The notes below the pieces were generated by a model. It was not told the DNA's origin and made no database searches. It saw nothing but the letters and a program-made list of their open reading frames with translations. A DNA stretch of 64,000 nucleotides, taken from the NCBI GenBank assembly GCA_964604825.1, contig CAZSAL010000007.1:13662-77661 (forward strand), given 5' to 3'. The stretch comes from CAZSAL01 sp964604825. Lineage in GTDB: Bacteria > Elusimicrobiota > Elusimicrobia > 2-01-FULL-59-12. Shown piece by piece: positions 44,278 to 51,952 of the stretch; the first letter of the stretch is position 1; the number at the start of each line of letters is the position of its first letter. A program made the position numbers and the translations under genes.

Positions 44278-44413
44278 TTTAGATTGCCCAGTTTGATTGT
44301 TGTGGAATTCGACTAAGTGGGCTTGTATTTTGAAGCTTAGGAGATTTTATCAAACAGGCGGGGGGTAGGGAAGGGGATGTCCATTTCAATCCCATGAAAC
44401 CATCGCCGCAAAA
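44278..44413. other. non-coding stretch between ppdK leader repeat and terminator
   Basis: This part of the 285-nt gap between ppdK and the amide hydrolase gene holds no open frame with family likeness. It presumably carries the ppdK promoter, but I see no clear TTGACA/TATAAT pair on the minus strand. Confidence 0.4.
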
Positions 44414-44448
44414 CCCCCTTTCCCGCAACTAACTTGCGGGAAAGGGGG
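44414..44448 (-). terminator. rho-independent terminator of the amide hydrolase gene
   Basis: A 15-bp stem (CCCCCTTTCCCGCAA / TTGCGGGAAAGGGGG) with a 5-nt loop lies 48 nt after the stop at 44497. On the minus strand TTTTGCG follows. It separates this gene from ppdK. Confidence 0.75.
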
Positions 44449-44496
44449 CAATAAGGTATCTGCTAATTAAATTCCGCTATCGTCGATCCGCTGGCT

Positions 44497-45765
44497 TTAG
44501 AACTGCGGCGTTACATTCGTTATCGTTTCTATTTTGGGCAGTTCAAGGGTCAGCGGCTTCGGCGTCTTGTCCGCCGGGTGCAGCTTAATCAACTCCCCCA
44601 GGTCAACCATCTGGATCATCCTGCTGTACATCGTATGGTAGTAGTAGCGCAGGCGGTAAAGATCGCCCATGGAAGTCCAGCTTGTCGCTTCCACCGTTGG
44701 CACCTTGTTCGGATCAGCCTTGGGTTCCACTACCGCTCCTTCCGGTATGTCGAACTGGTTCAGGATCCGGAACGCCTGGAGCACCGCATCATCCGGATCG
44801 GTGATGGTATGAGCCGGATTATTGAGCGTGGCGCTCAGCATATACATGGCCCGGACGAAGCGCGAGGGCGACGTAAAGTCCCCGGGCAGGCCGATACCTC
44901 CGGTGCCATTGCTCATTTTCTTGTAATTGTAAAGGTAGTTGGTATGGAACGTGACATCTTCATGGTTTGTGGTCTGCAGCCCCACATAGTTCCTCAGGTT
45001 GGTCGTCTGCCAGTCGTATGTGGGATTGTTGGTTATGACTCCGACCGACGTAAACACCTTCGGTCTGCCGCCCACAAATTCGACCACAATCGCGATGCCG
45101 CTTTTGTCGACAACCTTATAATGCAGCTGAGGGAATACGCTGGGATCCGCCACCACGGGCTGACCGCCATATTGCACGAAAAACTGCCGCACCTGCAGAT
45201 TGGGATCTTGCAGCGCATTTTCGAGATCCCCCACGGTTGCGAAGTTGCCAAGCACCCATGACGGGAAATCCATACCGTTCATGTTCGTCTGGCCGCTGTG
45301 GTACGGGGCGGTGGAATATTCTTCTGTTCCCATGTGATAGAAACCGCCGCAGTAGAGGCCCTGATCGTTTATGCCGTCGGTTATCTCCGTCATGGTGTAT
45401 TCGAACTTTTTGCCGATAGGTCGCATGGGAGTAAACCCAACATATGCGTGCTGAACCACCCATGACGATTTCTCGATCTTGGCCTGGGGATCCTGCGTAC
45501 AGGCATCGATTCCCGAGACATTGCAGCTAAGATATGTATAACTTGAAGGCACGTAGAGCAGTTTCCAGCTCGTGACATCCGGGCCGAACTCCATGGTCCT
45601 TCCGGAAAAAACATATTTGGCTCCAACTTCTCTATCCTCGGTTGTTCTCGGTATTGAAAAATCAATGCCGGTACAAGCCGCGGCGGTTCTTGCCGCAATA
45701 ACTGAGATGGCGACTACGGCCGCCATTAACAGCAACCCACTGGTATATTTGCGAAGCTTGGTCAT
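44497..45765 (-). CDS. secreted linear amide C-N hydrolase (choloylglycine hydrolase/penicillin acylase family)
   Basis: A 422-aa exported Ntn hydrolase. The signal peptide (residues 1-30, 'LLLMAAVVAISVIAARTAAA') ends right before 'CTGIDFS', so cleavage exposes the nucleophilic cysteine, as in penicillin V acylases and bile salt hydrolases. 'SGRTMEFGPD' corresponds to the conserved Arg/Asp region and 'GINDQGLYCGGFYH' to the family's 'NE.GL' region. Its substrate could be an N-acyl amide such as an acyl-homoserine lactone or a conjugated amino acid; this cannot be read. AAGGAGAG lies 8 nt before the ATG. It follows two WG-repeat genes by 44 nt and may share their transcript. Confidence 0.85.
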   Translation of the reverse strand: MTKLRKYTSGLLLMAAVVAISVIAARTAAACTGIDFSIPRTTEDREVGAKYVFSGRTMEFGPDVTSWKLLYVPSSYTYLSCNVSGIDACTQDPQAKIEKSSWVVQHAYVGFTPMRPIGKKFEYTMTEITDGINDQGLYCGGFYHMGTEEYSTAPYHSGQTNMNGMDFPSWVLGNFATVGDLENALQDPNLQVRQFFVQYGGQPVVADPSVFPQLHYKVVDKSGIAIVVEFVGGRPKVFTSVGVITNNPTYDWQTTNLRNYVGLQTTNHEDVTFHTNYLYNYKKMSNGTGGIGLPGDFTSPSRFVRAMYMLSATLNNPAHTITDPDDAVLQAFRILNQFDIPEGAVVEPKADPNKVPTVEATSWTSMGDLYRLRYYYHTMYSRMIQMVDLGELIKLHPADKTPKPLTLELPKIETITNVTPQF

Positions 45766-45809
45766 ATGCGTCTCTCCTTTTAGTAGATTCAGTAATGTCT
45801 GGTAAATTT

Positions 45810-46928
45810 TTATTCCCTGACGATCAGTACCTGCCCCGGATTCTTCTGCCCGGCTGCGGCAAGCGGATCCTTGATTACCCGCGGGGCCCAGCTTGAGGCG
45901 CTCGGATCCTTGGCCGGGTCATAAATCACAAGCTCAGAAATCTTCAGTTCCGCGGCTTTGGAAGAAGTTTCTATCTTCTTCGGCTCTTCAGCCATTTTGC
46001 GCGCGGTCACGGCCAGAGCTTTCTTGCCGTTTGTGCGGATATAGTAGCTCTCGTTATTTTTCTCCACCAGGGCAAGACCTTCGGACGAAAAGTCCGTGGC
46101 CACGGAATAAACCGGAACCAGAACAAAACTTCCCTTCTTATTGATATAGCCCCAGGCTCCGTTTTGCTTTGCCGCGGCCAGTTTTTGCGCGAAGGGTCGG
46201 CAATCGTCGAACTGCGGGTGCACGATGAGTTTGCCACGCCTGTTGATTACGCCCCATTTCGTATCGTCCTGCACCACACCTACGCCTTCGCTGAAGCTGA
46301 AGGCGGAATCGAACTGTGCTTCGATCGCCCAGGTACCGTTATCCTTTATATAACCCCAACCTTTGTCTGAGCGCGCGGGCGCGAGGTCTTCGCGGAAATT
46401 GCCCACGTCCGCAAAGCGCGGGTTGATCAGAAAATGCCCTTTCTTATCGATAAAGCCCCATTTCTGGCCCATGCGTACGGCCGCCTTGCCTTCGGAAAAT
46501 GCTTTGGCTTCGTCATACTGGGCGGGGATCATCATCTTGCCGGTATTGTCGGCATAGCCCCACATTCCTTTAAATTTTACCGGGATCAGACCTTCGGCGA
46601 ATTTCCCCACTCCTTCCACAAAATGAGGATTGATCGCGTAACGGCCTTTGGTGTCGATGAGGCCCCACTCCTTGTCTATGCGCACCGGCGCGTATCCTTC
46701 ATTGAATTTTTTAACTTCCTGATACACCGGCTCGACGACGCACTTGCCGGAAATGTCGATAAAGCCCCACTTCCCGTTGATATTTATACCGGCCAGGCCT
46801 TCGGAAAATTTCATCAGCCCATCCGCCAGCGGGCTTCCCTTTTCCTTTGTAGCCGCGCCGGATATGCCGGACAGAAAGAGTCCGCAGATTGTCATGGTCA
46901 TGATCAAGTGACTGGGATTTTTTCGCAT
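45810..46928 (-). CDS. secreted WG-repeat protein (second of tandem pair)
   Basis: A protein of about 372 aa with a Sec signal peptide (MRKNPSHLIMTMTICGLFLS, cleavage near GAA). Seven WG repeats of about 37-38 residues follow ('GKWGFIDISGK', 'KEWGLIDTKGR', 'GMWGYADNTGK', 'QKWGFIDKKGH', 'KGWGYIKDNGT', 'TKWGVINRRGK', 'GAWGYINKKGS') and then one degenerate unit. The tail is polar. I set the start at the ATG at 46928 with GAGG six nt upstream; an open frame extends 43 codons further but overlaps the gene upstream. WG repeats are probably binding modules. It lies 7 nt after its paralogue. Confidence 0.85.
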   Translation of the reverse strand: MRKNPSHLIMTMTICGLFLSGISGAATKEKGSPLADGLMKFSEGLAGININGKWGFIDISGKCVVEPVYQEVKKFNEGYAPVRIDKEWGLIDTKGRYAINPHFVEGVGKFAEGLIPVKFKGMWGYADNTGKMMIPAQYDEAKAFSEGKAAVRMGQKWGFIDKKGHFLINPRFADVGNFREDLAPARSDKGWGYIKDNGTWAIEAQFDSAFSFSEGVGVVQDDTKWGVINRRGKLIVHPQFDDCRPFAQKLAAAKQNGAWGYINKKGSFVLVPVYSVATDFSSEGLALVEKNNESYYIRTNGKKALAVTARKMAEEPKKIETSSKAAELKISELVIYDPAKDPSASSWAPRVIKDPLAAAGQKNPGQVLIVRE

Positions 46929-46935
46929 TTTTACC

Positions 46936-47886
46936 TCATTTATTTTGCAAATTTTTGAGACGGAGACTTTTTTCCTTGCCCTTGGTATCGATAAACATCT
47001 GCCGGTCGCCCTTCCGCACCAGGGCCAAGCCTTCGGAGAAGACATCCGCCTGGTCAAAGACCGGAGTGATCGCTATTCTGCCTTTCATATCCACATATCC
47101 CCATTTGCCACCTTTAAGCACCGCAGCAAGCTTTTCGCTGAAAGGTCCGGCTCCGTCGAATTTCGGATTGATAACGAAGCGGCCTTCTTTATTGATGAAG
47201 CCCCACTGGCCGTCGTCCTGGACTGCGGCTAAGTCTTCGGAAAAAGAGAGCGCCTGATCGAACTGCGCGGGAATTTTAACTTCCCCTTGCTTATTAATAA
47301 AACCCCAGGCTTTGCCGATCTTGACCGGCGCCAGACCAGCGCTAAAATCGCCGGCAGCCGCATATACGGGATTTAGCCGCATTATCCCTTTTTTATCCAG
47401 ATAACCCCAGCGCCCGCCTTCCTGAACCGCAGCCAAGCCTTTACTGAAGCTGCGGGCACCGGAAAACTGGAAATCGAGAAGTTTTTTATTTTGCCTGTCG
47501 ATGAAGCCCCACTGGCCGTCCTGGCAGGCCAAAAGAAATCCTTCGGAGTACTCGCCCATTCCCTCATATAGGGGATTGATCACGAAACGACCGTGAGCAT
47601 CGACAAGGCCCCATTTCTTGACCAGACGCACGGGCGCGTATCCGTCGTTAAAATGATTCACTTCACGAAAATGAAAAGGAATAATAACTTTGCCTTCGTG
47701 GTCCACGAATCCACATTGATTTTGAATGCAGACCCCGGCAAGATTGTCAGAATATTGAACGAGGTGTTTGACCGTCTGCTCTACAACAATTTCCCCGGCT
47801 TTTTCCGCGACGATCGCAGGGATAACACAGAACCCAGGTTCTGGTAGAACTCCTAAAGTTATCAACAAAACCAGATATTTTTTCAT
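46936..47886 (-). CDS. secreted WG-repeat protein (first of tandem pair)
   Basis: A protein of about 316 aa. The signal peptide is MKKYLVLLITLGVLPEPGFC. A short helical part (residues about 25-48) precedes eight WG-type repeats, six with an intact WG pair and two degenerate ('QCGFVDHEGK' first, 'QMFIDTKGK' last). It is clearly paralogous to the next gene. The ATG at 47886 is preferred over an open frame starting 20 codons earlier, because a clean promoter lies in between. Its function is unknown; surface or periplasmic binding is likely. Confidence 0.85.
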   Translation of the reverse strand: MKKYLVLLITLGVLPEPGFCVIPAIVAEKAGEIVVEQTVKHLVQYSDNLAGVCIQNQCGFVDHEGKVIIPFHFREVNHFNDGYAPVRLVKKWGLVDAHGRFVINPLYEGMGEYSEGFLLACQDGQWGFIDRQNKKLLDFQFSGARSFSKGLAAVQEGGRWGYLDKKGIMRLNPVYAAAGDFSAGLAPVKIGKAWGFINKQGEVKIPAQFDQALSFSEDLAAVQDDGQWGFINKEGRFVINPKFDGAGPFSEKLAAVLKGGKWGYVDMKGRIAITPVFDQADVFSEGLALVRKGDRQMFIDTKGKEKSLRLKNLQNK

Positions 47887-47917
47887 TTTGTTTCTTCGAC
47901 TGGATTTATAGCCATTA

Positions 47918-47946
47918 GATATAACGCATGTGTTCAAATCTGTCAA
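47918..47946 (-). promoter_or_regulatory. sigma70-like promoter of the WG-repeat operon
   Basis: On the minus strand a perfect TTGACA (47941-47946), a 17-nt spacer and TATATC (47918-47923, 4 of 6) precede the first WG gene, leaving a leader of about 25 nt. This is the best consensus promoter I see in the window. Confidence 0.65.
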
Positions 47947-47964
47947 GGAAAACTTATGTTATGT

Positions 47965-48327
47965 CTAAATGATTTCCATAACAGGGGGCGTTTTGCCGCC
48001 TCCGGGTTTTTCATAAATATTGCCGACAACTTCGCAGTTTTGAGAGGCGCACAAAGTTGCATCAGACTTGATGATTTCCTCTTTACCATCCGAATACCGG
48101 ACAATATCACCCTCCCATATATCATTGCCGTTTTTATCCGTCATTGCCGTAACCTGGGAGATCAAGGGAATCGCTGAGCCAGAAAGAACCTCGTTGAAAA
48201 TACGTCCCTGGCGCAGCACGCCGTTTTGTTCAAACCACTCAAACTGGATGCCGTACTGGTTGAATTCAATGCGTTCGGGATTAATCAGTCGTCCACCGAA
48301 AAAAATACGAAATTTTAACGTTTTCAC
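47965..48327 (-). CDS. YopX-family protein (phage type)
   Basis: A 120-aa protein. The GTG at 48327 has GGAGG five to six nt upstream; a longer open frame of 13 codons lacks such a site. 'MTDKNGNDIWEGDIVRYSDG' and 'CEVVGNIYEKPG' are the hallmark of the YopX family common in phages and prophages. No other phage gene is nearby, so it is an orphan. Its role is unknown. Confidence 0.8.
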   Translation of the reverse strand: MKTLKFRIFFGGRLINPERIEFNQYGIQFEWFEQNGVLRQGRIFNEVLSGSAIPLISQVTAMTDKNGNDIWEGDIVRYSDGKEEIIKSDATLCASQNCEVVGNIYEKPGGGKTPPVMEII

Positions 48328-48399
48328 CCGACCCTCCAATATTGATGCCGCGTGCTGTAACCACATCGCAATATTACGCTTCTAATTATAAGAGGATAA

Positions 48400-48750
48400 A
48401 TGATTAAAATTAAACGCGCTTACGATAAACCCGAGAAATCTGACGGGCACCGGATTCTTGTCGACCGGCTATGGCCGCGCGGCATAAAAAAGGAGAAACT
48501 GGCGCTTGAAGAATGGGATCGTGACCTGGCGCCATCAAATTCTCTTAGGAAATATTTCAAACATGACCCTGGGCGATGGGAAATTTTTCAGAACAGATAC
48601 CAGGAAGAGCTGCAATCCAGGGAAGCAAACGAGAAACTACACCATCTCGCTGATTTATCACGCAGGGAATCCGTAACTCTTGTTTACGGCGCCCATGACG
48701 AGAACCACAATCAGGCGGTAGTGCTCAAGCAGGTGATTGAACGGCTGTAG
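48400..48750 (+). CDS. DUF488 family protein
   Basis: A 116-aa cytoplasmic protein. 'RILVDRLWPRGIKKEKL' and 'LVYGAHDENHNQAVVL' are typical of the short DUF488 (YeaO-like) family. AGAGG lies 5 nt before the ATG. Its function is not established. It is convergent with hypE, only 8 nt away, and no terminator is evident between them. Confidence 0.88.
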   Translation: MIKIKRAYDKPEKSDGHRILVDRLWPRGIKKEKLALEEWDRDLAPSNSLRKYFKHDPGRWEIFQNRYQEELQSREANEKLHHLADLSRRESVTLVYGAHDENHNQAVVLKQVIERL

Positions 48751-48758
48751 GTACTGCG

Positions 48759-49835
48759 TCAGCAGATTCTGGGAAGCTGTTCACCGGTGAGCATGTCGAG
48801 AATGCGGGTGGCGCCGATACGGGATTTAAGGGTCACTACCGGGGTCTGACCCAAATAATCACTACGTTTAAGATTAGGGGCGGACTCCGCCGATGCTAAG
48901 CCCTCTACTTTTCCGATTACCGCAGCGTCAACACAATGTTTTTTCAGGATTTTTAGGGCCTTTTTCCCATCAGCCTCTTTCACAAAAGCGACAAAACGCC
49001 CCTCATTGGCAACATACAGCGGGTCCAGTCCAAGCATCTCACATGCCCCGCGCACATCTTCCCGGACCGGAATCAACGCCTCGTCCACGGAAATATGCTC
49101 TCCGGAAGCTTCGGCGATTTCATTGAGCGCGCTGGATAGCCCGCCGCGCGTCAGGTCCCGCAGGCAATGGATCTCGATGCCTGCCTGAAGAAGTGCCTCC
49201 ACCGGCTTCCATAGCGGAGCAGAATCGCTTTCAATAGCGCTTTCAAAGGAGAGGCCCTCGCGCACAGCCATAATGGCTATGCCGTGCCGACCCAGGTCGC
49301 CTGAGACCAGCACTGCGTCGCCTGTCCGGACTTCGGAAGGTAATATGTGGACAGGATATTCCAAAATCCCTATTCCTGAGGTGTTTATAAAAAGGCCATC
49401 GCCTTTTCCTTTATCCACCACTTTTGTGTCACCTGTAACCAAAGTAATCCCGGCCTGCCCGGCGGCGTGCGCCATTGACTGGACCACTTTTTGAAGCGTC
49501 TCCATGGGGAAGCCCTCTTCCAATATTAGGCCGCAACTCATGAACAACGGTCTGGCTCCGCACATGGCCAGATCGTTTACCGTGCCATGAACAGCCAGGC
49601 TGCCGATATCTCCTCCAGGGAAAAAAAGCGGCCGCACGACATACGAATCCGTTGTGAACGCAATGCGTGTATTGCCTACGGAAAGCACAGCCCCGTCATG
49701 GCGCTGGGAAGATGTGCTGTTAACAAATGCCGGGATAAACAGCTTTTCGATAAGGTCGTGCATCAACTTCCCGCCGCCCCCGTGTGCGAGGGTGACGTTG
49801 GGGTAATTAGAAAAGGGAAGAGGGCATGAATTCAT
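48759..49835 (-). CDS. hypE: hydrogenase maturation protein HypE
   Basis: A 358-aa carbamoyl dehydratase. 'LAHGGGGKLMHDLIEKLF' is the N-terminal signature, 'FTTDSYVVRPLFFPGGDIGSLAVHGTVNDLAMCGA' region (49560-49665) the ATP-binding AIR-synthase-like part. The protein ends 'EQLPRIC'; the terminal cysteine carries the carbamoyl and then cyano group delivered to HypC-HypD. It overlaps hypD by 4 nt and is the last gene of the cluster. Confidence 0.97.
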   Translation of the reverse strand: MNSCPLPFSNYPNVTLAHGGGGKLMHDLIEKLFIPAFVNSTSSQRHDGAVLSVGNTRIAFTTDSYVVRPLFFPGGDIGSLAVHGTVNDLAMCGARPLFMSCGLILEEGFPMETLQKVVQSMAHAAGQAGITLVTGDTKVVDKGKGDGLFINTSGIGILEYPVHILPSEVRTGDAVLVSGDLGRHGIAIMAVREGLSFESAIESDSAPLWKPVEALLQAGIEIHCLRDLTRGGLSSALNEIAEASGEHISVDEALIPVREDVRGACEMLGLDPLYVANEGRFVAFVKEADGKKALKILKKHCVDAAVIGKVEGLASAESAPNLKRSDYLGQTPVVTLKSRIGATRILDMLTGEQLPRIC

Positions 49836-50917
49836 TTTCGACGGTACCGGTAATATGCGGCGCAGGCGCCTTCAGATGATACCATGAGAGCGCCGAGGGG
49901 GCGTTCCGGAGTGCAGCGCGTACCGAAAGCCGGGCACTCGCGCGGTTTGTTGATTCCCCGCAGAACCAGACCACTGATACATTCCGGAGACTCTTCCACC
50001 GTTACATTAGCTACACCAAAGCGCTTTTCGGCATCATATTCCTGAAAAGCTTCGGACAGCCCGAGACCGCTCGCAGGAATCTCGCCTACCCCGCGCCATT
50101 TACGGGGCACGACCTGAAAAACCTTTCTTATAACATCCTGCGCGGGCTTATTGCCTTCCCTGCGCACGGACCGGGAATATTGATTTTCGACTTCAGCGCG
50201 GCCTTCCTCCAACTGGCGCACGCACATGAGCACACCTTGAAGAATATCGAGCGGTTCGAAACCGGTGACAACGATGGGCACATGATATTTCCGGGCAAGA
50301 GGTTCGTATTCTGTATAGCCCATAATCGTGCAGACATGGCCTGCGGCGAGGAATCCCTGCACCCGGTTATCCGGAGCGGAAAGGATCGCTTCCATGGCCG
50401 GAGGAACAGTGACATGCGAGACAAGGATTGAGAAATTTTTGATGTTTTCCTGTTTTGCGCGATAAACCGCCATGGCATTGGCAGGAGCGGTGGTTTCAAA
50501 TCCAACCGCAAAGAAAACCACCTGCTTTGACGGATTCTTTCGCGCCAGATCCACAGCATCCATTGGCGAATACACAATGCGCACATCCCCGCCTGCCGCT
50601 TTGACCGCGAAAAGATCCTTGTCCGAACCCGGGACCCGCAGCATGTCTCCGAAAGAGCAGAAAATTACTTCCGGGCGCGAGGCGATCTCAATGCTTTTGT
50701 CTATCAGCTCCAGCGGCGTCACGCATACAGGGCATCCTGGACCGTGAACAAGCGTAATGGATTCCGGCAACAGTTCATCGATGCCGAATTTGACTATGGC
50801 ATGAGTCTGCCCGCCGCAGACTTCCATGATCGTCCAGGGATGCCTGGTAATCCGGGAAATTTCCCGGGCCAAAGACTGCGCCCCATCGGCGTCGCGATAT
50901 TCGTCGAGATACTTCAT
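49832..50917 (-). CDS. hypD: hydrogenase maturation protein HypD
   Basis: A 361-aa iron-sulfur scaffold. 'VCGGQTHAIVKFGIDELLP' has the essential cysteine, 'VHGPGCPVCVTP' the conserved CxxC, and 'CSFGDMLRVPGSDKDL' another signature. The [4Fe-4S] ligands are in 'CISGLVLRGINKPRECPAF', 'TRCTPERP' and 'EGACAAYY'. With HypC it holds Fe while CN and CO ligands are attached. It lies 18 nt after the DHOD-like gene. Confidence 0.97.
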   Translation of the reverse strand: MKYLDEYRDADGAQSLAREISRITRHPWTIMEVCGGQTHAIVKFGIDELLPESITLVHGPGCPVCVTPLELIDKSIEIASRPEVIFCSFGDMLRVPGSDKDLFAVKAAGGDVRIVYSPMDAVDLARKNPSKQVVFFAVGFETTAPANAMAVYRAKQENIKNFSILVSHVTVPPAMEAILSAPDNRVQGFLAAGHVCTIMGYTEYEPLARKYHVPIVVTGFEPLDILQGVLMCVRQLEEGRAEVENQYSRSVRREGNKPAQDVIRKVFQVVPRKWRGVGEIPASGLGLSEAFQEYDAEKRFGVANVTVEESPECISGLVLRGINKPRECPAFGTRCTPERPLGALMVSSEGACAAYYRYRRK

Positions 50918-50935
50918 TGGATTATTGAGGAAATC

Positions 50936-51952
50936 TTATTTCTTTTCCGCTGAGGGAACCGGGTAGGTAGCGATTGCTTTGATGTACTGCGCGCGCTCGA
51001 AAGCCGCTGGATCAGCGCATTCCTTCTGGCTCATGCTTCCCAGCATCTGGCGTACAGATTCATATTCATGCTCCGCCATCCAGTCGCACAAATCTTTCTC
51101 GATCGTTTTGATGTGGTCGATCCCGTTTCTCAGAAGCGTGGAACAAAGCATTGTCACCCGGGCGCCTGCCATAAGCATTTTCAAAACATCAGCCGCCTCA
51201 TGGATACCGCCGGTCGCGGCCAGATTAGCCCGCACATGGCCAAAAAGTATCCCAACCCAGCGCAACGGCAGCCGCAGGGCCTGCGGCGTACTCAGCAGGA
51301 TGTTGGGCATGACTTCAAGGTTTTCCAGATTAATATCCGGCTGGTAAAACCTGTTGAAAAGAACCAATCCATCGGCTCCGTTTTCGTCAAGCTGCTTTGC
51401 CATCCAGGCCATATTGCTGAAAAACGGGCTCAGTTTCACTGCCACCGGGATTTTTACGCTTGTTTTTACCTGCTTAAGAATATCGATATAAGTCTGCTCC
51501 ACTACCTGCGCCGGCGTTTCCGTATCCGTAGGTATGTAGTAGATATTCAGTTCAAGAGCGTCGGCTCCAGCCTGTTCCATTTTTTTGGCGTAATCCGTCC
51601 AGCCGCCGACTGTGGTCCCGTTCAAGCTGGCGATGACCGGGATTTTTACCGTTTCTTTGGCGCGGCGGATGTGCTCCAGATACTGTTCTGTCCCAGTATG
51701 AAAAATTTCTACGGGCGGCAGGAAGTTCTGCGCCTCGGAGAAACTGTTTGTTCCGTGTGTGAGGTGGTACTGCAGTTCCTGGCGTTCTATCCGGATCTGT
51801 TCCTCGAACAGAGAATGCAGCACCACAGCCGAAGCTCCAGCGTCTTCCATCCGTTTGATCAAATCAACATCTTCGGACAGGGGAGATGCTGACGGCACCA
51901 GCGGGGTGCGCAGTTTCAGCCCAAGGTAGGACGTGGATAAATTAACTGTCAT
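50936..51952 (-). CDS. dihydroorotate dehydrogenase-like flavoprotein
   Basis: A 338-aa TIM-barrel protein of the DHOD-like group. 'LSTSYLGLKLRTPLVPSASP' begins the barrel, 'LNGTTVGGWTDYAKKMEQAGADALELN' region (51560-51640) and 'VKLSPFFSNMAWMAKQL' line the FMN site, and 'ATGGIHEAADVLKMLMAGA' is the C-terminal FMN phosphate site. The usual pyrimidine-pathway partners are absent. Relatives of this group are often found beside nifJ, and here its ATG overlaps the nifJ stop (TGATG). It is more likely an electron-transfer or uncharacterised oxidoreductase than a pyrimidine enzyme (inference). Confidence 0.85.
   Translation of the reverse strand: MTVNLSTSYLGLKLRTPLVPSASPLSEDVDLIKRMEDAGASAVVLHSLFEEQIRIERQELQYHLTHGTNSFSEAQNFLPPVEIFHTGTEQYLEHIRRAKETVKIPVIASLNGTTVGGWTDYAKKMEQAGADALELNIYYIPTDTETPAQVVEQTYIDILKQVKTSVKIPVAVKLSPFFSNMAWMAKQLDENGADGLVLFNRFYQPDINLENLEVMPNILLSTPQALRLPLRWVGILFGHVRANLAATGGIHEAADVLKMLMAGARVTMLCSTLLRNGIDHIKTIEKDLCDWMAEHEYESVRQMLGSMSQKECADPAAFERAQYIKAIATYPVPSAEKK

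Noticed and set aside
47965..48327. Prophage island around the YopX gene
   Set aside because: No integrase, structural or lysis genes and no direct repeats were seen nearby.
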